Below are positions 19,661-27,667 of a DNA stretch of 37,528 bases, piece after piece. The stretch's first letter is position 1; each line of letters opens with the position of its first letter. The DNA is from Pseudomonadota bacterium (GTDB lineage: Bacteria; Pseudomonadota; Alphaproteobacteria; Rhizobiales; JAKPQE01). The DNA is taken from positions 1 through 37,528 of the forward strand of contig JAKPQE010000004.1 of NCBI GenBank assembly GCA_029572955.1, read 5' to 3'. Below the pieces are notes generated by a model, which was not told where the DNA came from, made no database searches, and was given only the letters and a program-made list of their open reading frames with translations. Made by a program: the position numbers and the translations under genes.

Positions 19661-21247
19661 ATGGCTCCGAAGGTTCTCATTTCCGACCAGCTGTCGCCGA
19701 CCGCCGTGCAGATCTTCAAGGACCACGGCATCGACGTCGACTACCAGCCCAGTCTCGGCAAGGACAAGGACAAGCTCGCCGAGGTCATCGGCAACTACGA
19801 CGGCCTCGCCATCCGCTCGGCGACCAAGGTGACCGAGAAGATCATCGCCGCCGCCGGCAATCTCAAGGTCGTCGGCCGCGCCGGCATCGGCGTCGACAAT
19901 GTCGACATCCCGGCCGCCACCGCCAAGGGCATCATCGTGATGAACACGCCCTTCGGCAACTCGATCACCACGGCCGAGCACGCGATTGCCATGATGTTCG
20001 CCTGCGCCCGCCAGCTGCCCGCCGCCGACGCCTCGACCCAGGCCGGCAAGTGGGAGAAGTCGCGCTTCATGGGCGTCGAGCTGACCGCCAAGACCCTCGG
20101 CATCATCGGCTGCGGCAACATCGGCTCGATCGTCGCCGACCGCGCCCTCGGCCTGAAGATGCGCGTCGTTGCCTTCGATCCGTTCCTGTCGCACGAACGC
20201 GCCGAGGACCTCGGCGTCGAGAAGGTCGAGCTCGACGAGCTCTTTGCCCGCGCCGACGTCATCACGCTGCACACGCCGCTGACCGACAAGACCCGCAACA
20301 TCATCGACGCGGCCGCGATCGAGAAGATGAAGAAGGGCGTCATCATCGTGAACTGCGCCCGCGGCGGCCTCGTCGTCGAGGCGGACCTGCGCGCCGCCCT
20401 CGACGCCGGCAAGGTCAGCGCCGCCGGCATCGACGTCTTCGAGGTCGAGCCGGCCAAGGAGAACGTCCTCTTCGGCCATCCGAACGTCGTGTGCACGCCG
20501 CATCTGGGCGCCGCCACCACCGAGGCCCAGGAGAACGTCGCCCTGCAGATCGCCGAGCAGATGTCCGACTACCTCCTGAAGGGCGCCGTCTCGAACGCCG
20601 TCAACAGCCCCTCGATCACCGCCGAGGAAGCCCCGAAGCTGAAGCCGTTCGTCAAGCTCGCCGAGCAGCTCGGCTCCTTCGCCGGCCAGCTCACCGAGAG
20701 CGGCCTGAAGAAGGTGCGCATCGAATACGAGGGCGCCGTCGCCGAGATGAACGCCAAGGCCCTGACCGCCGCCGCCATCACCGGCCTGCTGCGCCCGCTG
20801 CTGCAGGACGTCAACATGGTCTCGGCCCCGGTCATCGCCCGCGAGCGCGGCATCATGATCGAGGAAGTCCGCCGCGAGCAGGTCGGCGTCTACGAGAGCC
20901 ACATCCGTCTGACGGTCGAGACCGACCGCCAGTCACGCTCCGTCGCCGGCACCGTCTTCTCCGACGGCAAGCCGCGCCTCATCCAGATCAAGGGCATCAA
21001 CATGGACGCCGAGCTCGGCCCCAACATGCTCTACGTCTCGAACAAGGACAAACCCGGCTTCATCGGCCATCTCGGCATGGTGCTCGGCACCGCCGGCGTC
21101 AACATCGCGACCTTCAATCTCGGCCGCAGCGCGCCGGGCGAGGACGCGATCTGCCTGATCGAGGTCGACGGTCCGGTCTCCGACGCGGTCGCCAACAGCA
21201 TCGCCGGGCTGGAGAACGTGGTGCAGGTCAAGCGACTGTCGTTCTGA
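19661..21247 (+). CDS. serA: D-3-phosphoglycerate dehydrogenase SerA (long form with ACT domain)
   Basis: 528 residues, the long form. Substrate-binding segment VGRAGIGVDNVD (about 71-82); NAD-binding GCGNIG (150-155); catalytic Arg234 (NCARGG), Glu263 and His281 (TPHLGAAT); an intervening ASB-type domain (about 315-450); and a C-terminal ACT domain (about 455-528) beginning NKDKPGFIGHLGMVLG. It oxidises 3-phosphoglycerate to phosphohydroxypyruvate, the first step of serine synthesis; the ACT domain suggests feedback by serine. ATG 19661 follows AAAGGAACATCCGACC. A strong terminator closes the operon. Confidence 0.97.
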   Translation: MAPKVLISDQLSPTAVQIFKDHGIDVDYQPSLGKDKDKLAEVIGNYDGLAIRSATKVTEKIIAAAGNLKVVGRAGIGVDNVDIPAATAKGIIVMNTPFGNSITTAEHAIAMMFACARQLPAADASTQAGKWEKSRFMGVELTAKTLGIIGCGNIGSIVADRALGLKMRVVAFDPFLSHERAEDLGVEKVELDELFARADVITLHTPLTDKTRNIIDAAAIEKMKKGVIIVNCARGGLVVEADLRAALDAGKVSAAGIDVFEVEPAKENVLFGHPNVVCTPHLGAATTEAQENVALQIAEQMSDYLLKGAVSNAVNSPSITAEEAPKLKPFVKLAEQLGSFAGQLTESGLKKVRIEYEGAVAEMNAKALTAAAITGLLRPLLQDVNMVSAPVIARERGIMIEEVRREQVGVYESHIRLTVETDRQSRSVAGTVFSDGKPRLIQIKGINMDAELGPNMLYVSNKDKPGFIGHLGMVLGTAGVNIATFNLGRSAPGEDAICLIEVDGPVSDAVANSIAGLENVVQVKRLSF

Positions 21248-21278
21248 TCCGGTCCCGCCGGTCGCACGATCCCGAACG

Positions 21279-21317
21279 AAAGCGCCGCGCGGCAAGCCGC
21301 GCGGCGCTTTGCTTTTC
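21279..21317 (+). terminator. Intrinsic terminator after serA
   Basis: AAAGCGCCGCGCGG (21279-21292) / CCGCGCGGCGCTTT (21297-21310) form a perfect 14-bp stem with loop CAAG, followed by GCTTTTC. The A-rich 5' base means it could also work for the convergent tetR gene. Confidence 0.85.
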
Positions 21318-21337
21318 GTCCCGGTCCGATGCCCGCT

Positions 21338-21922
21338 TCAGCAGTCGAGCATCGCCATGGTGATCTTGACGATGTCGCGGAACACGTCCTCGTCCGGCCG
21401 CACCCGCGACTGCAGGCGCATGCCCTGGACGGTGTTGAGGAGCATGCGGGCGACCGCCACCGGCGGCAGGCTCGTCTTGATGCTGCCGTCGTCGATGCCG
21501 CGCAGGATGGTGTCGAGGAACACCCCCTCCATCATGTTGAAGACGCGGCAGACATGGGCCTCGACCGGTTCCGAGAACGGCGCGATCTCGCTGGCGATAT
21601 TGGTCAGGAGACAGCCGAGATGGGCGCCGTCGGTGACCAGGAACTCGACGAGCGTGTCGAAGAACTGCTGGATCGCCTTGCGTGCCGGCTCGGTCTCCAC
21701 CAGCAGCCGGCCGTGCGGGCGGCTGTAGTTTTCGATGTAGTGCTCGATGACGGCGACGAAGAACGCCTCCTTGTCACCGAACGAATTGTAGATGCTGGCT
21801 TTGTTGATGCCGGTCGCGACGACGAGATCCTGCATCGACGCGGCGGTATAGCCCTTGCGCCAGAACACGTTGAGTGCCCGATCGAGCACTTCGTACCTAT
21901 CGAATTCCAGGGGGCGCCCCAT
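21338..21922 (-). CDS. TetR/AcrR-family transcriptional regulator
   Basis: 194 residues. The N-terminal helix-turn-helix spans about 8-55 (SMQDLVVATGINKASIYNSFGDKEAFF), followed by a helical ligand domain. Cys104 in HLGCLLTNIA lies where some electrophile- or oxidant-sensing TetR proteins carry a reactive cysteine, but this segment is also common in the family generally. ATG 21922 has GGAGGT about 11 bases before it. There is no divergent neighbour and no obvious target; inverted repeats upstream (21999-22048) may be its own operator. It ends close to the serA terminator, convergent with serA. Confidence 0.88.
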   Translation of the reverse strand: MGRPLEFDRYEVLDRALNVFWRKGYTAASMQDLVVATGINKASIYNSFGDKEAFFVAVIEHYIENYSRPHGRLLVETEPARKAIQQFFDTLVEFLVTDGAHLGCLLTNIASEIAPFSEPVEAHVCRVFNMMEGVFLDTILRGIDDGSIKTSLPPVAVARMLLNTVQGMRLQSRVRPDEDVFRDIVKITMAMLDC

Positions 21923-21998
21923 GACGGTCAGACCTCCGGTGATGGCATCGGCGAATCCTGTAGCGGAGAAAGGCCTCGACAGGTCACCAATGTAAAAG

Positions 21999-22048
21999 TT
22001 TCCGTTGCCGGAAAAAATCCCCGATTTTTATGCTGTCATTTGTGACAG
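21999..22048. promoter_or_regulatory. Two inverted repeats upstream of the tetR-family gene
   Basis: TTTCCG (21999-22004) / CGGAAA (22009-22014) around TTGC, and CTGTCA (22033-22038) / TGACAG (22043-22048) around TTTG. Both are perfect six-base arms with four-base centres, 75-130 bases before the regulator's start codon, in AT-richer sequence suited to a promoter. An autoregulatory operator is plausible but unproven. Confidence 0.4.
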
Positions 22049-22578
22049 ACCGAGGTCTTTCCGGACAGCTACCAGAAGGCGAAGCGTTGGTTTCGCGCGC
22101 AAAACGGGCGCCGCCCCACCTCCGCGCCCGGAGGTGGTCATCCCGAAGTCACTCGATTGCATCTTGGCCTCCTCAGTCCGTACGCCGGATACCTTCGGGA
22201 TACCGGCAGCAATCGCATTTCAATTTCTACGTCCGCATCGATGACCCAGCGCAACTGCCGCCCTGCCACGCTGGATTGCAAACCGCTATACGTGGAATGC
22301 CGGCAAACGGATTTCCAGTTTCGCATTTTTTCTGCGTAACGGTCGTAAAATAATTCCAAAGACGTATGAAAAGATTTTAGACCAACCAATAAAAAAAAGA
22401 ATAACTCAATTCAAATATGCGAAACTAGTGGGGTTTTTTGGTAACCGATCCGGCGCGATCGCCAGATCAACGCCAGTGCAAAGGTGCCCGAAGTTCTGGT
22501 TTTGGAGAATAACCTTTACGTAATCGAGAGGTGCCGTAACGGCATCTAAACTTCGAGAATTTGTCTTGTATCTACAGC
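22049..22578. other. Gene-poor, partly AT-rich gap between tetR and rpoH
   Basis: No gene is supported here. Short open frames on both strands (60-107 codons) have no ribosome site, domain or biased codon use. A perfect 8-bp hairpin CCACCTCC (22116-22123) / GGAGGTGG (22130-22137) without a T run is present. From about 22320 to 22440 the base composition falls sharply below the rest of the window, with runs such as AATAAAAAAAAG and GGGGTTTTTTGG. It could be remnant foreign DNA, a promoter, or an unrecognised small RNA. Confidence 0.4.
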
Positions 22579-22610
22579 AAAAGGCGGCAGCGAGTATCCT
22601 CGCCGCCGCC
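22579..22610 (-). terminator. Intrinsic terminator after rpoH
   Basis: Read on the minus strand, GGCGGCGGCGAG pairs with CTCGCTGCCGCC (one G-U pair) around loop GATA and is followed by TTTTG. It lies 36 bases past the rpoH stop. Confidence 0.8.
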
Positions 22611-22645
22611 CGCAACACAATCGGCAGATGTGGCAATACCTGGCT

Positions 22646-23545
22646 TCAGCCGCGCGCTTCCAGGCGCGGCCGCTCGAGTTCCCGCGCCGCCTTACGAACG
22701 GCTTTCTGGACCTTTTCGAAGGCCCGGACCTCGATCTGGCGCACCCGCTCGCGCGACACGCCGAATTCCTCGGAAAGCTCTTCGAGCGTTACCGGATCCT
22801 CGGCGAGGCGGCGCGCCTCGAAGATGCGCCGCTCGCGCTCGTTGAGGTCTTCCATCGCCGCGGCGAGCATCTGCCGGCGATTGTCGAGTTCCTCGCTGCG
22901 CACCAGGATCTGTTCCTGGTCGTCGGAATCGTCGACCAGCCAGTCCTGCCATTCGCCGGATTCAGAATCCGCCCGGAGCGGCGCGTTGAGCGAGGCGTCG
23001 CCCGACAGGCGCCGGTTCATCGAGACGACGTCGTCCTCGGTGACCCCGAGCTTCTCGGCGATATGGGCCACCTGCTCGGGCTTCAGATCGCCCTCCTCGA
23101 GCGCCGAGATCTGGCCCTTCACCTTGCGCAGGTTGAAGAACAGGCGCTTCTGGTTGGCCGTGGTGCCCATCTTGACGAGGCTCCAGGAGCGCAGGATGTA
23201 CTCCTGGATCGCCGCCCGGATCCACCACATCGCATAGGTCGCGAGGCGAAAGCCCTTGTCCGGATCGAAGCGCTTGACCGCCTGCATCAGGCCGACATTG
23301 CCCTCCGAGATCACCTCGCCGAACGGCAGGCCGTAGCCGCGATAGCCCATGGCGATCTTGGCGACGAGCCGCAGATGGCTGGTCACCAGCCGCTGCGCCG
23401 CGTCGCGGTCGTCGTGCTCGTGATAGCGCTTGGCGAGCATGTATTCTTCCTGCGGCTCCAGCATCGGGAACCGCCGGATCTCGTCGAGATAGCGTGCAAG
23501 TCCGCCGTCGGTTGCGGCAATGGCAGGAATGCTGGCCTGTGCCAA
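22646..23545 (-). CDS. rpoH: RNA polymerase heat-shock sigma factor RpoH (sigma-32)
   Basis: 299 residues from a TTG start at 23545 (preceded by GGGGGT), giving an N-terminus MAQASIPAIAATDGGLARYL that matches rhizobial RpoH proteins; no ATG or GTG sits at that position, and the frame open to 23884 is a shadow. Region 2 includes SHLRLVAKIAMGYRGYGLP and the core-binding helix; the RpoH-specific stretch QKRLFFNLRKVKG is clear; region 4 helix-turn-helix is VTLEELSEEFGVSRERVRQIEVRAFEKVQ. It directs transcription of chaperone and protease genes. Upstream, a -10-like CTATAT (minus strand, 23640-23635) may be its promoter. A matching RpoH-type promoter occurs before hsp20 at 36738. Confidence 0.95.
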   Translation of the reverse strand: MAQASIPAIAATDGGLARYLDEIRRFPMLEPQEEYMLAKRYHEHDDRDAAQRLVTSHLRLVAKIAMGYRGYGLPFGEVISEGNVGLMQAVKRFDPDKGFRLATYAMWWIRAAIQEYILRSWSLVKMGTTANQKRLFFNLRKVKGQISALEEGDLKPEQVAHIAEKLGVTEDDVVSMNRRLSGDASLNAPLRADSESGEWQDWLVDDSDDQEQILVRSEELDNRRQMLAAAMEDLNERERRIFEARRLAEDPVTLEELSEEFGVSRERVRQIEVRAFEKVQKAVRKAARELERPRLEARG

Positions 23546-23653
23546 ATCGAATACCCCCGTCGTCTCTGTGCCGCGCGCCCCGAAGCAGCGGGCGGCATTG
23601 ACGTTCGTGGCCGCTTTCGGCCCACAGTCAGACCATATAGGTATTTCTTGGCG

Positions 23654-23675
23654 AAAACAGGACCGCTGTTTTTTT
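23654..23675 (-). terminator. Possible terminator between rluD and rpoH
   Basis: AAAACAG (23654-23660) and CTGTTTT (23666-23672) form a 7-bp stem with loop GACCG, with an A/T run on either side. It follows the rluD stop on the minus strand by 16 bases. The stem is short and AT-rich, so it is weak. Confidence 0.4.
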
Positions 23676-23690
23676 GCCGGGCGAGCTTTT

Positions 23691-24704
23691 TCAGAGCGCC
23701 CGGAAAACATCCAGCAAGCCGGCAAGATCCTCGGGCAGCGCGCTCTCGAAGACCATCTCCTCGCCGCTGACCGGATGCTCGAAGCCGAGCAGCGCGGCAT
23801 GCAGCGCCTGCCGCCCGAACGCCTCGACCGCGCCGCGCGCCGCCTCCGGCAGCTTGGCGACCTTGGTCCGGAAGCCGCTGCCATAGTCGGGATCGCCGAC
23901 CAGCGGATGCCCGAGATGGGCCATGTGCACGCGGATCTGATGGGTGCGGCCGGTCTCCAGCCGGCATTCGACGAGCGCGGCGATCGGCGCCTCCCGCGGC
24001 CCGAACGTCTCGAGCACCGTGTAATGGGTGATCGCCTCGCGGCCGCCGCGCCTGACGACCGCCATCTTCTGCCGGTTCGCCGGCGAACGGCCGATCAGCG
24101 TTGCGATCGTCCCGGTGCGCCGCGCCGGCACGCCCCAGACGAGGGCGAGATAGGCCCGCTCCAGCGGCCCCGAGCGGCCATGGTCGGCGAACTGTTTGGC
24201 AAGGCCGCGATGCGCCGCGTCGGTCTTGGCAACCACCATCACCCCGCTCGTCTCCTTGTCGAGGCGATGGACGATCCCTGGCCGCTTGACCCCGCCGATG
24301 CCGGAAAGCTCGGCGCCGCAATGGCCGAGAAGCGCATTGACGAGCGTGCCCGTCGCGTTGCCCGGCGCCGGATGGACGACCATTCCGGCCGGCTTGTCGA
24401 TCACGACGAGGTCGGCGTCCTCGTGGAGGATGGCAAGGGCAATGTCCTCGGCGACGGGCTCGGCCGGCTCGGCCTCCGGCACCTCGATCATCACCTCTTC
24501 GGCTTCGTTGACCCGGTATTTGGCCTCGACTATCGTGCGCCCGCCGACGGCGACCCTGCCGTCGACGATGAGCTGCTTCAGCCGCGACCGGCTGAAGGCC
24601 GGCAGCCGCGCCGCAAGGAAGGCGTCGAGGCGCATGCCGGCGCCATCCCCGTCGACCGCGAGCGCGACCCGCTCGCCACCTTCCGCCTCCGGATCGTCGT
24701 CCAT
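23691..24704 (-). CDS. rluD: RluD-type 23S rRNA pseudouridine synthase
   Basis: 337 residues of the RluA/RluD family. An S4 RNA-binding domain (about 24-72, MRLDAFLAARLPAFSRSRLK) precedes the synthase domain with the catalytic aspartate Asp149 in GIVHRLDKETSG, and the later motifs RLETGRTHQIRVH and HPLVGDPDYG. The S4 domain plus these motifs point to RluD (23S U1911/1915/1917), though other RluA-family members are possible. The start is ATG 24704 with GGAGGT about 12 bases before it; that site lies inside the divergent gene. Its start codon overlaps the start codon of the plus-strand gene at 24703 by two bases, so the two genes share their 5' ends. Confidence 0.9.
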   Translation of the reverse strand: MDDDPEAEGGERVALAVDGDGAGMRLDAFLAARLPAFSRSRLKQLIVDGRVAVGGRTIVEAKYRVNEAEEVMIEVPEAEPAEPVAEDIALAILHEDADLVVIDKPAGMVVHPAPGNATGTLVNALLGHCGAELSGIGGVKRPGIVHRLDKETSGVMVVAKTDAAHRGLAKQFADHGRSGPLERAYLALVWGVPARRTGTIATLIGRSPANRQKMAVVRRGGREAITHYTVLETFGPREAPIAALVECRLETGRTHQIRVHMAHLGHPLVGDPDYGSGFRTKVAKLPEAARGAVEAFGRQALHAALLGFEHPVSGEEMVFESALPEDLAGLLDVFRAL

Positions 24705-25071
24705 GTTCACTGAGCCACCTCCGCCCGTCGACGTCTCGAAGCTGTCCGAGGCCGACCGTGCCGCCCTTGAAGACGTCCGGCGCCGCCTCGTCAAGATCCT
24801 GCTGGTCTCCGGCGGCATCATGGGCCTCGGATTCCTGCTGGTCATCTCGGTGATCATCTACAAATTCGTCAACCAGCCGCCGGTCGCCGCCGACTTCGCC
24901 GGCGAGATCGCCGTGCCGACGGGCGCGACCGTTCTCTCCGCCGCCCTCGACGACGACCGCCTGATGCTGACCATCGAAAGCGGCGAGGGTCGCAGCCTTC
25001 TCGTCGTCGACCCGAAGACCGGCAAGACCATCGCCCGCATTGCCCTGAAGCCGACGCCGCCGAGCAACTGA
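24703..25071 (+). CDS. Small single-pass membrane protein of unknown function
   Basis: 122 residues. A charged cytoplasmic N-terminus (about 1-28) with a Pro run, one membrane helix (about 29-53, ILLVSGGIMGLGFLLVISVI), and a periplasmic domain (about 58-122) with short beta-strand-like segments (LMLTIESGEGRSLLVVDPKTGKTIARI). It resembles small alphaproteobacterial membrane proteins found beside rluD (possibly the DUF6476 group), but this is from memory. It is divergent from rluD with overlapping start codons (CATG at 24702-24705); no strong ribosome site is seen before its ATG, so a later start is possible. Function unknown. Confidence 0.7.
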   Translation: MFTEPPPPVDVSKLSEADRAALEDVRRRLVKILLVSGGIMGLGFLLVISVIIYKFVNQPPVAADFAGEIAVPTGATVLSAALDDDRLMLTIESGEGRSLLVVDPKTGKTIARIALKPTPPSN

Positions 25072-25148
25072 GCGGATCGCCGGCCCGCGAGCCTTGCTGC
25101 GGACGGATGCCGGCGGCCCCGGCCGGCCGATCGTGATGGAGGTGCGGA

Positions 25149-25541
25149 ATGGACCGTTTCACTGGCGGCTGCCTTTGCGGCAATGTCCGGCTGGTCGCCA
25201 CCGGACGCCCCTATCGCGTCGGCATTTGCCACTGCCTCGACTGCCGCAAGCATCACGGCGCTCTCTTCCACGCCTCCGCGATCTTTCCCGAGACTGCAGT
25301 GACGATCGAAGGCGAGACGGGCGACTATGCCGGCCGCCATTTCTGCCCGCGCTGCGGCTCCTCGGTTTTCTCGCGCAGCGGCGACGAAATCGAGGTCAAC
25401 CTCGGATCGCTCGACGCCCCCGACGAGTTCGTGCCGACCTACGAACTCTGGACCATCCGGCGCGAATCCTGGCTGCCGCCGTTCCCGCTCGCCCGCCGCT
25501 ACGAGCGCGACCGCGACGCGACGAGCCGCTTCGAGGAATAG
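25149..25541 (+). CDS. GFA-family (CENP-V/GFA domain) zinc protein
   Basis: 130 residues with the seven-cysteine zinc pattern of the family: C8-x-C10, C27-x-C29-x2-C32 and C66-x2-C69 (GGCLCGNVR, ICHCLDCRKHHG, FCPRCGS). The family is named for glutathione-dependent formaldehyde-activating enzyme, which makes S-hydroxymethylglutathione; most members are uncharacterised. The start is ATG 25149 behind GGAGGT. It lies 126 bases before the formate dehydrogenase operon on the same strand, so a link to formaldehyde/formate metabolism is suggestive but not shown. It may have its own transcript. Confidence 0.86.
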   Translation: MDRFTGGCLCGNVRLVATGRPYRVGICHCLDCRKHHGALFHASAIFPETAVTIEGETGDYAGRHFCPRCGSSVFSRSGDEIEVNLGSLDAPDEFVPTYELWTIRRESWLPPFPLARRYERDRDATSRFEE

Positions 25542-25562
25542 GCCGACCGCGCCGGCTCCGTC

Positions 25563-25592
25563 TTGCGCGGGCCCGGTCGCAGCGCCTAGTTT
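25563..25592 (+). promoter_or_regulatory. Possible sigma-70 promoter of the formate dehydrogenase operon
   Basis: TTGCGC (25563-25568) and TAGTTT (25587-25592) are 18 bases apart, 76 bases before fdhB. The match to housekeeping consensus is partial. Confidence 0.25.
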
Positions 25593-25667
25593 TGCATCTT
25601 GTGGACCGGGCACCGGGCTTGCCTCTCGGCGGCCGGGTGAAGCGCGGCAAGCGGGGAACCGTCGGAG

Positions 25668-27359
25668 ATGTCGACGAGCGCCGAAACGGACGACCGGGAG
25701 CGCCCGAAGCGCCGTCCGCGCGGGCGGCCGAAAGGCCGTCAGGTCGACCCCGCCGCCCTTGTCGAGGTCGAAGCCCTGCTCGGCGATCGGCCGCGCCGCC
25801 GCGACCTCCTCATCGAGCATCTGCACGCGCTCCAGGACCGCTTCGGCCACCTCTCGGCGCCGCATGTCCGCGCCCTCGCCGAGGTGATGCGCCTGTCGGA
25901 AGCCGAGGTCTTCGAGGTCGCGAGCTTCTATCACCATTTCGATCTGGTGAAGGAAGGCGAGGCCGCGCCGGCGCCGCTCACCCTGCGCGTCTGCCAATCC
26001 CTTCCCTGCATGCTCGCCGGCGCCGACGAGCTTGCCCGCCGCCTCGAAGGGTTCATCGACCCGGCCCGCGTGCGCCTCGTCCGCGCGCCCTGCATGGGCC
26101 GCTGCGACACGGCGCCGGCGGCAATGCTCGGCCGCAACGCCCTTTCCCCGGCAACGCCAGACGCCGTCACGGCGGCGCTCGCCGCGAACGCCGTTGCCCC
26201 CGAGATCGCCCCTTACGTCGATCTCGACGCCTATCGCGCCGGCGGCGGCTATCTCGTCCTCGATTCCTGCCGCGCCGGCGCCCGCACGCCCGAAGCGGTC
26301 ATCGCCAAGCTCTCGGCGGCGGGCCTGCGCGGTCTCGGCGGCGCCGGCTTCCCGGCCGGCCGCAAATGGCAGGTCGTCGCCGGCTATCCCGCCCCGCGCT
26401 ATGTCACCGTCAATGCCGACGAGGGCGAACCCGGCACCTTCAAGGACCGCCACTATCTCGAGACCGACCCGCACCGGGTGCTCGAAGGCGCCCTCGTTGC
26501 CGCCTGGGCCGTCGCCGCGAGCCGCGTCTACATCTACCTGCGCGACGAATACCCGGCGATCCGTGAGATCCTCGCCGCCGAGATCGCCCGGCTCGACGCG
26601 GCCGGCATCACCGCCGACTGCCCCATCGAGCTCCGGCGCGGCGCCGGCGCCTATGTCTGCGGCGAGGAATCGGCGATGATCGAGAGCATCGAGGGCAAGC
26701 GCGGCCTGCCGCGCAACCGCCCGCCCTATATCGCCGAGGCGGGCCTCTTCGGCCGCCCGACCCTCAACCACAATGTCGAGACCCTCTACTGGGTGCGCGA
26801 CATCGTCGACCGCGGCCCGGACTGGTTCGCCGGTCTCGGGCGCGGCGGGCACAAGGGCCTGCGCTCCTATTCGGTCTCCGGCCGCGTGCGCGAGCCCGGC
26901 GTCAAGCAGGCGCCGGCCGGCATCGGCCTTTCCGCCCTCATCGCCGAGCATTGCGGCGGCATGGCCGACGGCCATCGCCTCATGGCCTTCCTGCCCGGTG
27001 GCGCCTCGGGCGGCATCTTCCCGGCATCGATGGCCGACCTGCCGCTCGATTTCGGCACCTTCGAGCCGCATGGCGGCTTCGTCGGCTCGCACGCCGTCAT
27101 CGTCCTTTCCGACCGCGACGACCTTCGCGCCGTCGCCCGCAATCTCGTCGCTTTCTTCGCGAGCGAAAGCTGCGGCCAGTGCACCCCCTGCCGGGTCGGC
27201 ACCGCAAAGCTCGCCGCCTTGATCGAGGGCGAGACCTGGGACGCCGGCCTCCTCGCCGAACTCTCCGCCGTCATGCGCGACGCCTCGATCTGCGGCCTCG
27301 GCCAGGCGGCGCCGAACCCCGTCCTTTCGGTTCTGAAGATCCTCGGAGACGAGCAATGA
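25668..27359 (+). CDS. fdhB: NAD-dependent formate dehydrogenase beta subunit (NuoE-NuoF fusion)
   Basis: 563 residues joining two Complex I-like modules. After a basic N-terminal tail (1-25), the NuoE-like part (about 28-160) holds a [2Fe-2S] site C109-x4-C114 ... C142-x3-C146. The NuoF-like part (about 180-563) has the FMN/NADH site (GLGGAGFPAGRKW, VNADEGEPGTFKDR, GAYVCGEESAMIESIEGKR) and a [4Fe-4S] site in SCGQCTPCRVG plus a cysteine near 541. It takes electrons from the alpha subunit and reduces NAD+. The fused form resembles the beta subunit of the tungsten formate dehydrogenase FDH1 of Methylobacterium. ATG 25668 follows GGGGAACCGTCGGAG. Its stop overlaps the cupin start (ATGA). Confidence 0.93.
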   Translation: MSTSAETDDRERPKRRPRGRPKGRQVDPAALVEVEALLGDRPRRRDLLIEHLHALQDRFGHLSAPHVRALAEVMRLSEAEVFEVASFYHHFDLVKEGEAAPAPLTLRVCQSLPCMLAGADELARRLEGFIDPARVRLVRAPCMGRCDTAPAAMLGRNALSPATPDAVTAALAANAVAPEIAPYVDLDAYRAGGGYLVLDSCRAGARTPEAVIAKLSAAGLRGLGGAGFPAGRKWQVVAGYPAPRYVTVNADEGEPGTFKDRHYLETDPHRVLEGALVAAWAVAASRVYIYLRDEYPAIREILAAEIARLDAAGITADCPIELRRGAGAYVCGEESAMIESIEGKRGLPRNRPPYIAEAGLFGRPTLNHNVETLYWVRDIVDRGPDWFAGLGRGGHKGLRSYSVSGRVREPGVKQAPAGIGLSALIAEHCGGMADGHRLMAFLPGGASGGIFPASMADLPLDFGTFEPHGGFVGSHAVIVLSDRDDLRAVARNLVAFFASESCGQCTPCRVGTAKLAALIEGETWDAGLLAELSAVMRDASICGLGQAAPNPVLSVLKILGDEQ

Positions 27360-27667
27360 CCCTTGTCGACTGGCGCGGCTTTGCCGGAACGAAGGCCTGG
27401 GACGCCCTCGACATCGCCGAGGTCGAGGGAGCGACCGTGCGCGTCCACTGGACCGACGCGCCCTACAAGTGGCACGTCAACGACGGCGAGGAGGTCTTCG
27501 TCGTCCTCGACGGCGTGGTCGACATGCACCTGCGCGAGGACGGCACCGAACGGATCGTCGCGATGGGCCCCGGCGACATCTTCCATGCCGGCATCGGCAC
27601 CGAGCATGTCGCCCATCCGCGCGGACCGGCCCGCATCCTCGTCGTCGAGAAGAAGGGAAGCGTCTGA
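27356..27667 (+). CDS. Small cupin-domain protein
   Basis: 103 residues forming one cupin barrel. Likely metal ligands are His40, Glu45 or Glu46, and His84 (YKWHVNDGEEVFVVLDG, then GDIFHAGIGTEHVAHP). Its start overlaps the fdhB stop by four bases (ATGA at 27356-27359), and its own stop shares a base with the lysE start (TGATG), so translation is coupled on both sides. Small single-domain cupins serve as metalloenzymes or sensors; no specific reaction can be given. Its place inside a formate dehydrogenase operon is unexpected. Confidence 0.88.
   Translation: MTLVDWRGFAGTKAWDALDIAEVEGATVRVHWTDAPYKWHVNDGEEVFVVLDGVVDMHLREDGTERIVAMGPGDIFHAGIGTEHVAHPRGPARILVVEKKGSV

Noticed and set aside
22005-22636. 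Several small open frames (60-107 codons) in the tetR-rpoH gap
   Set aside because: No ribosome sites, no signal or domain, and mutual overlap on both strands.
22646-23884. RpoH with a 113-residue N-terminal extension
   Set aside because: The extension is low-complexity Arg/Ala and overlaps rluD; family length and N-terminus fit the TTG at 23545.
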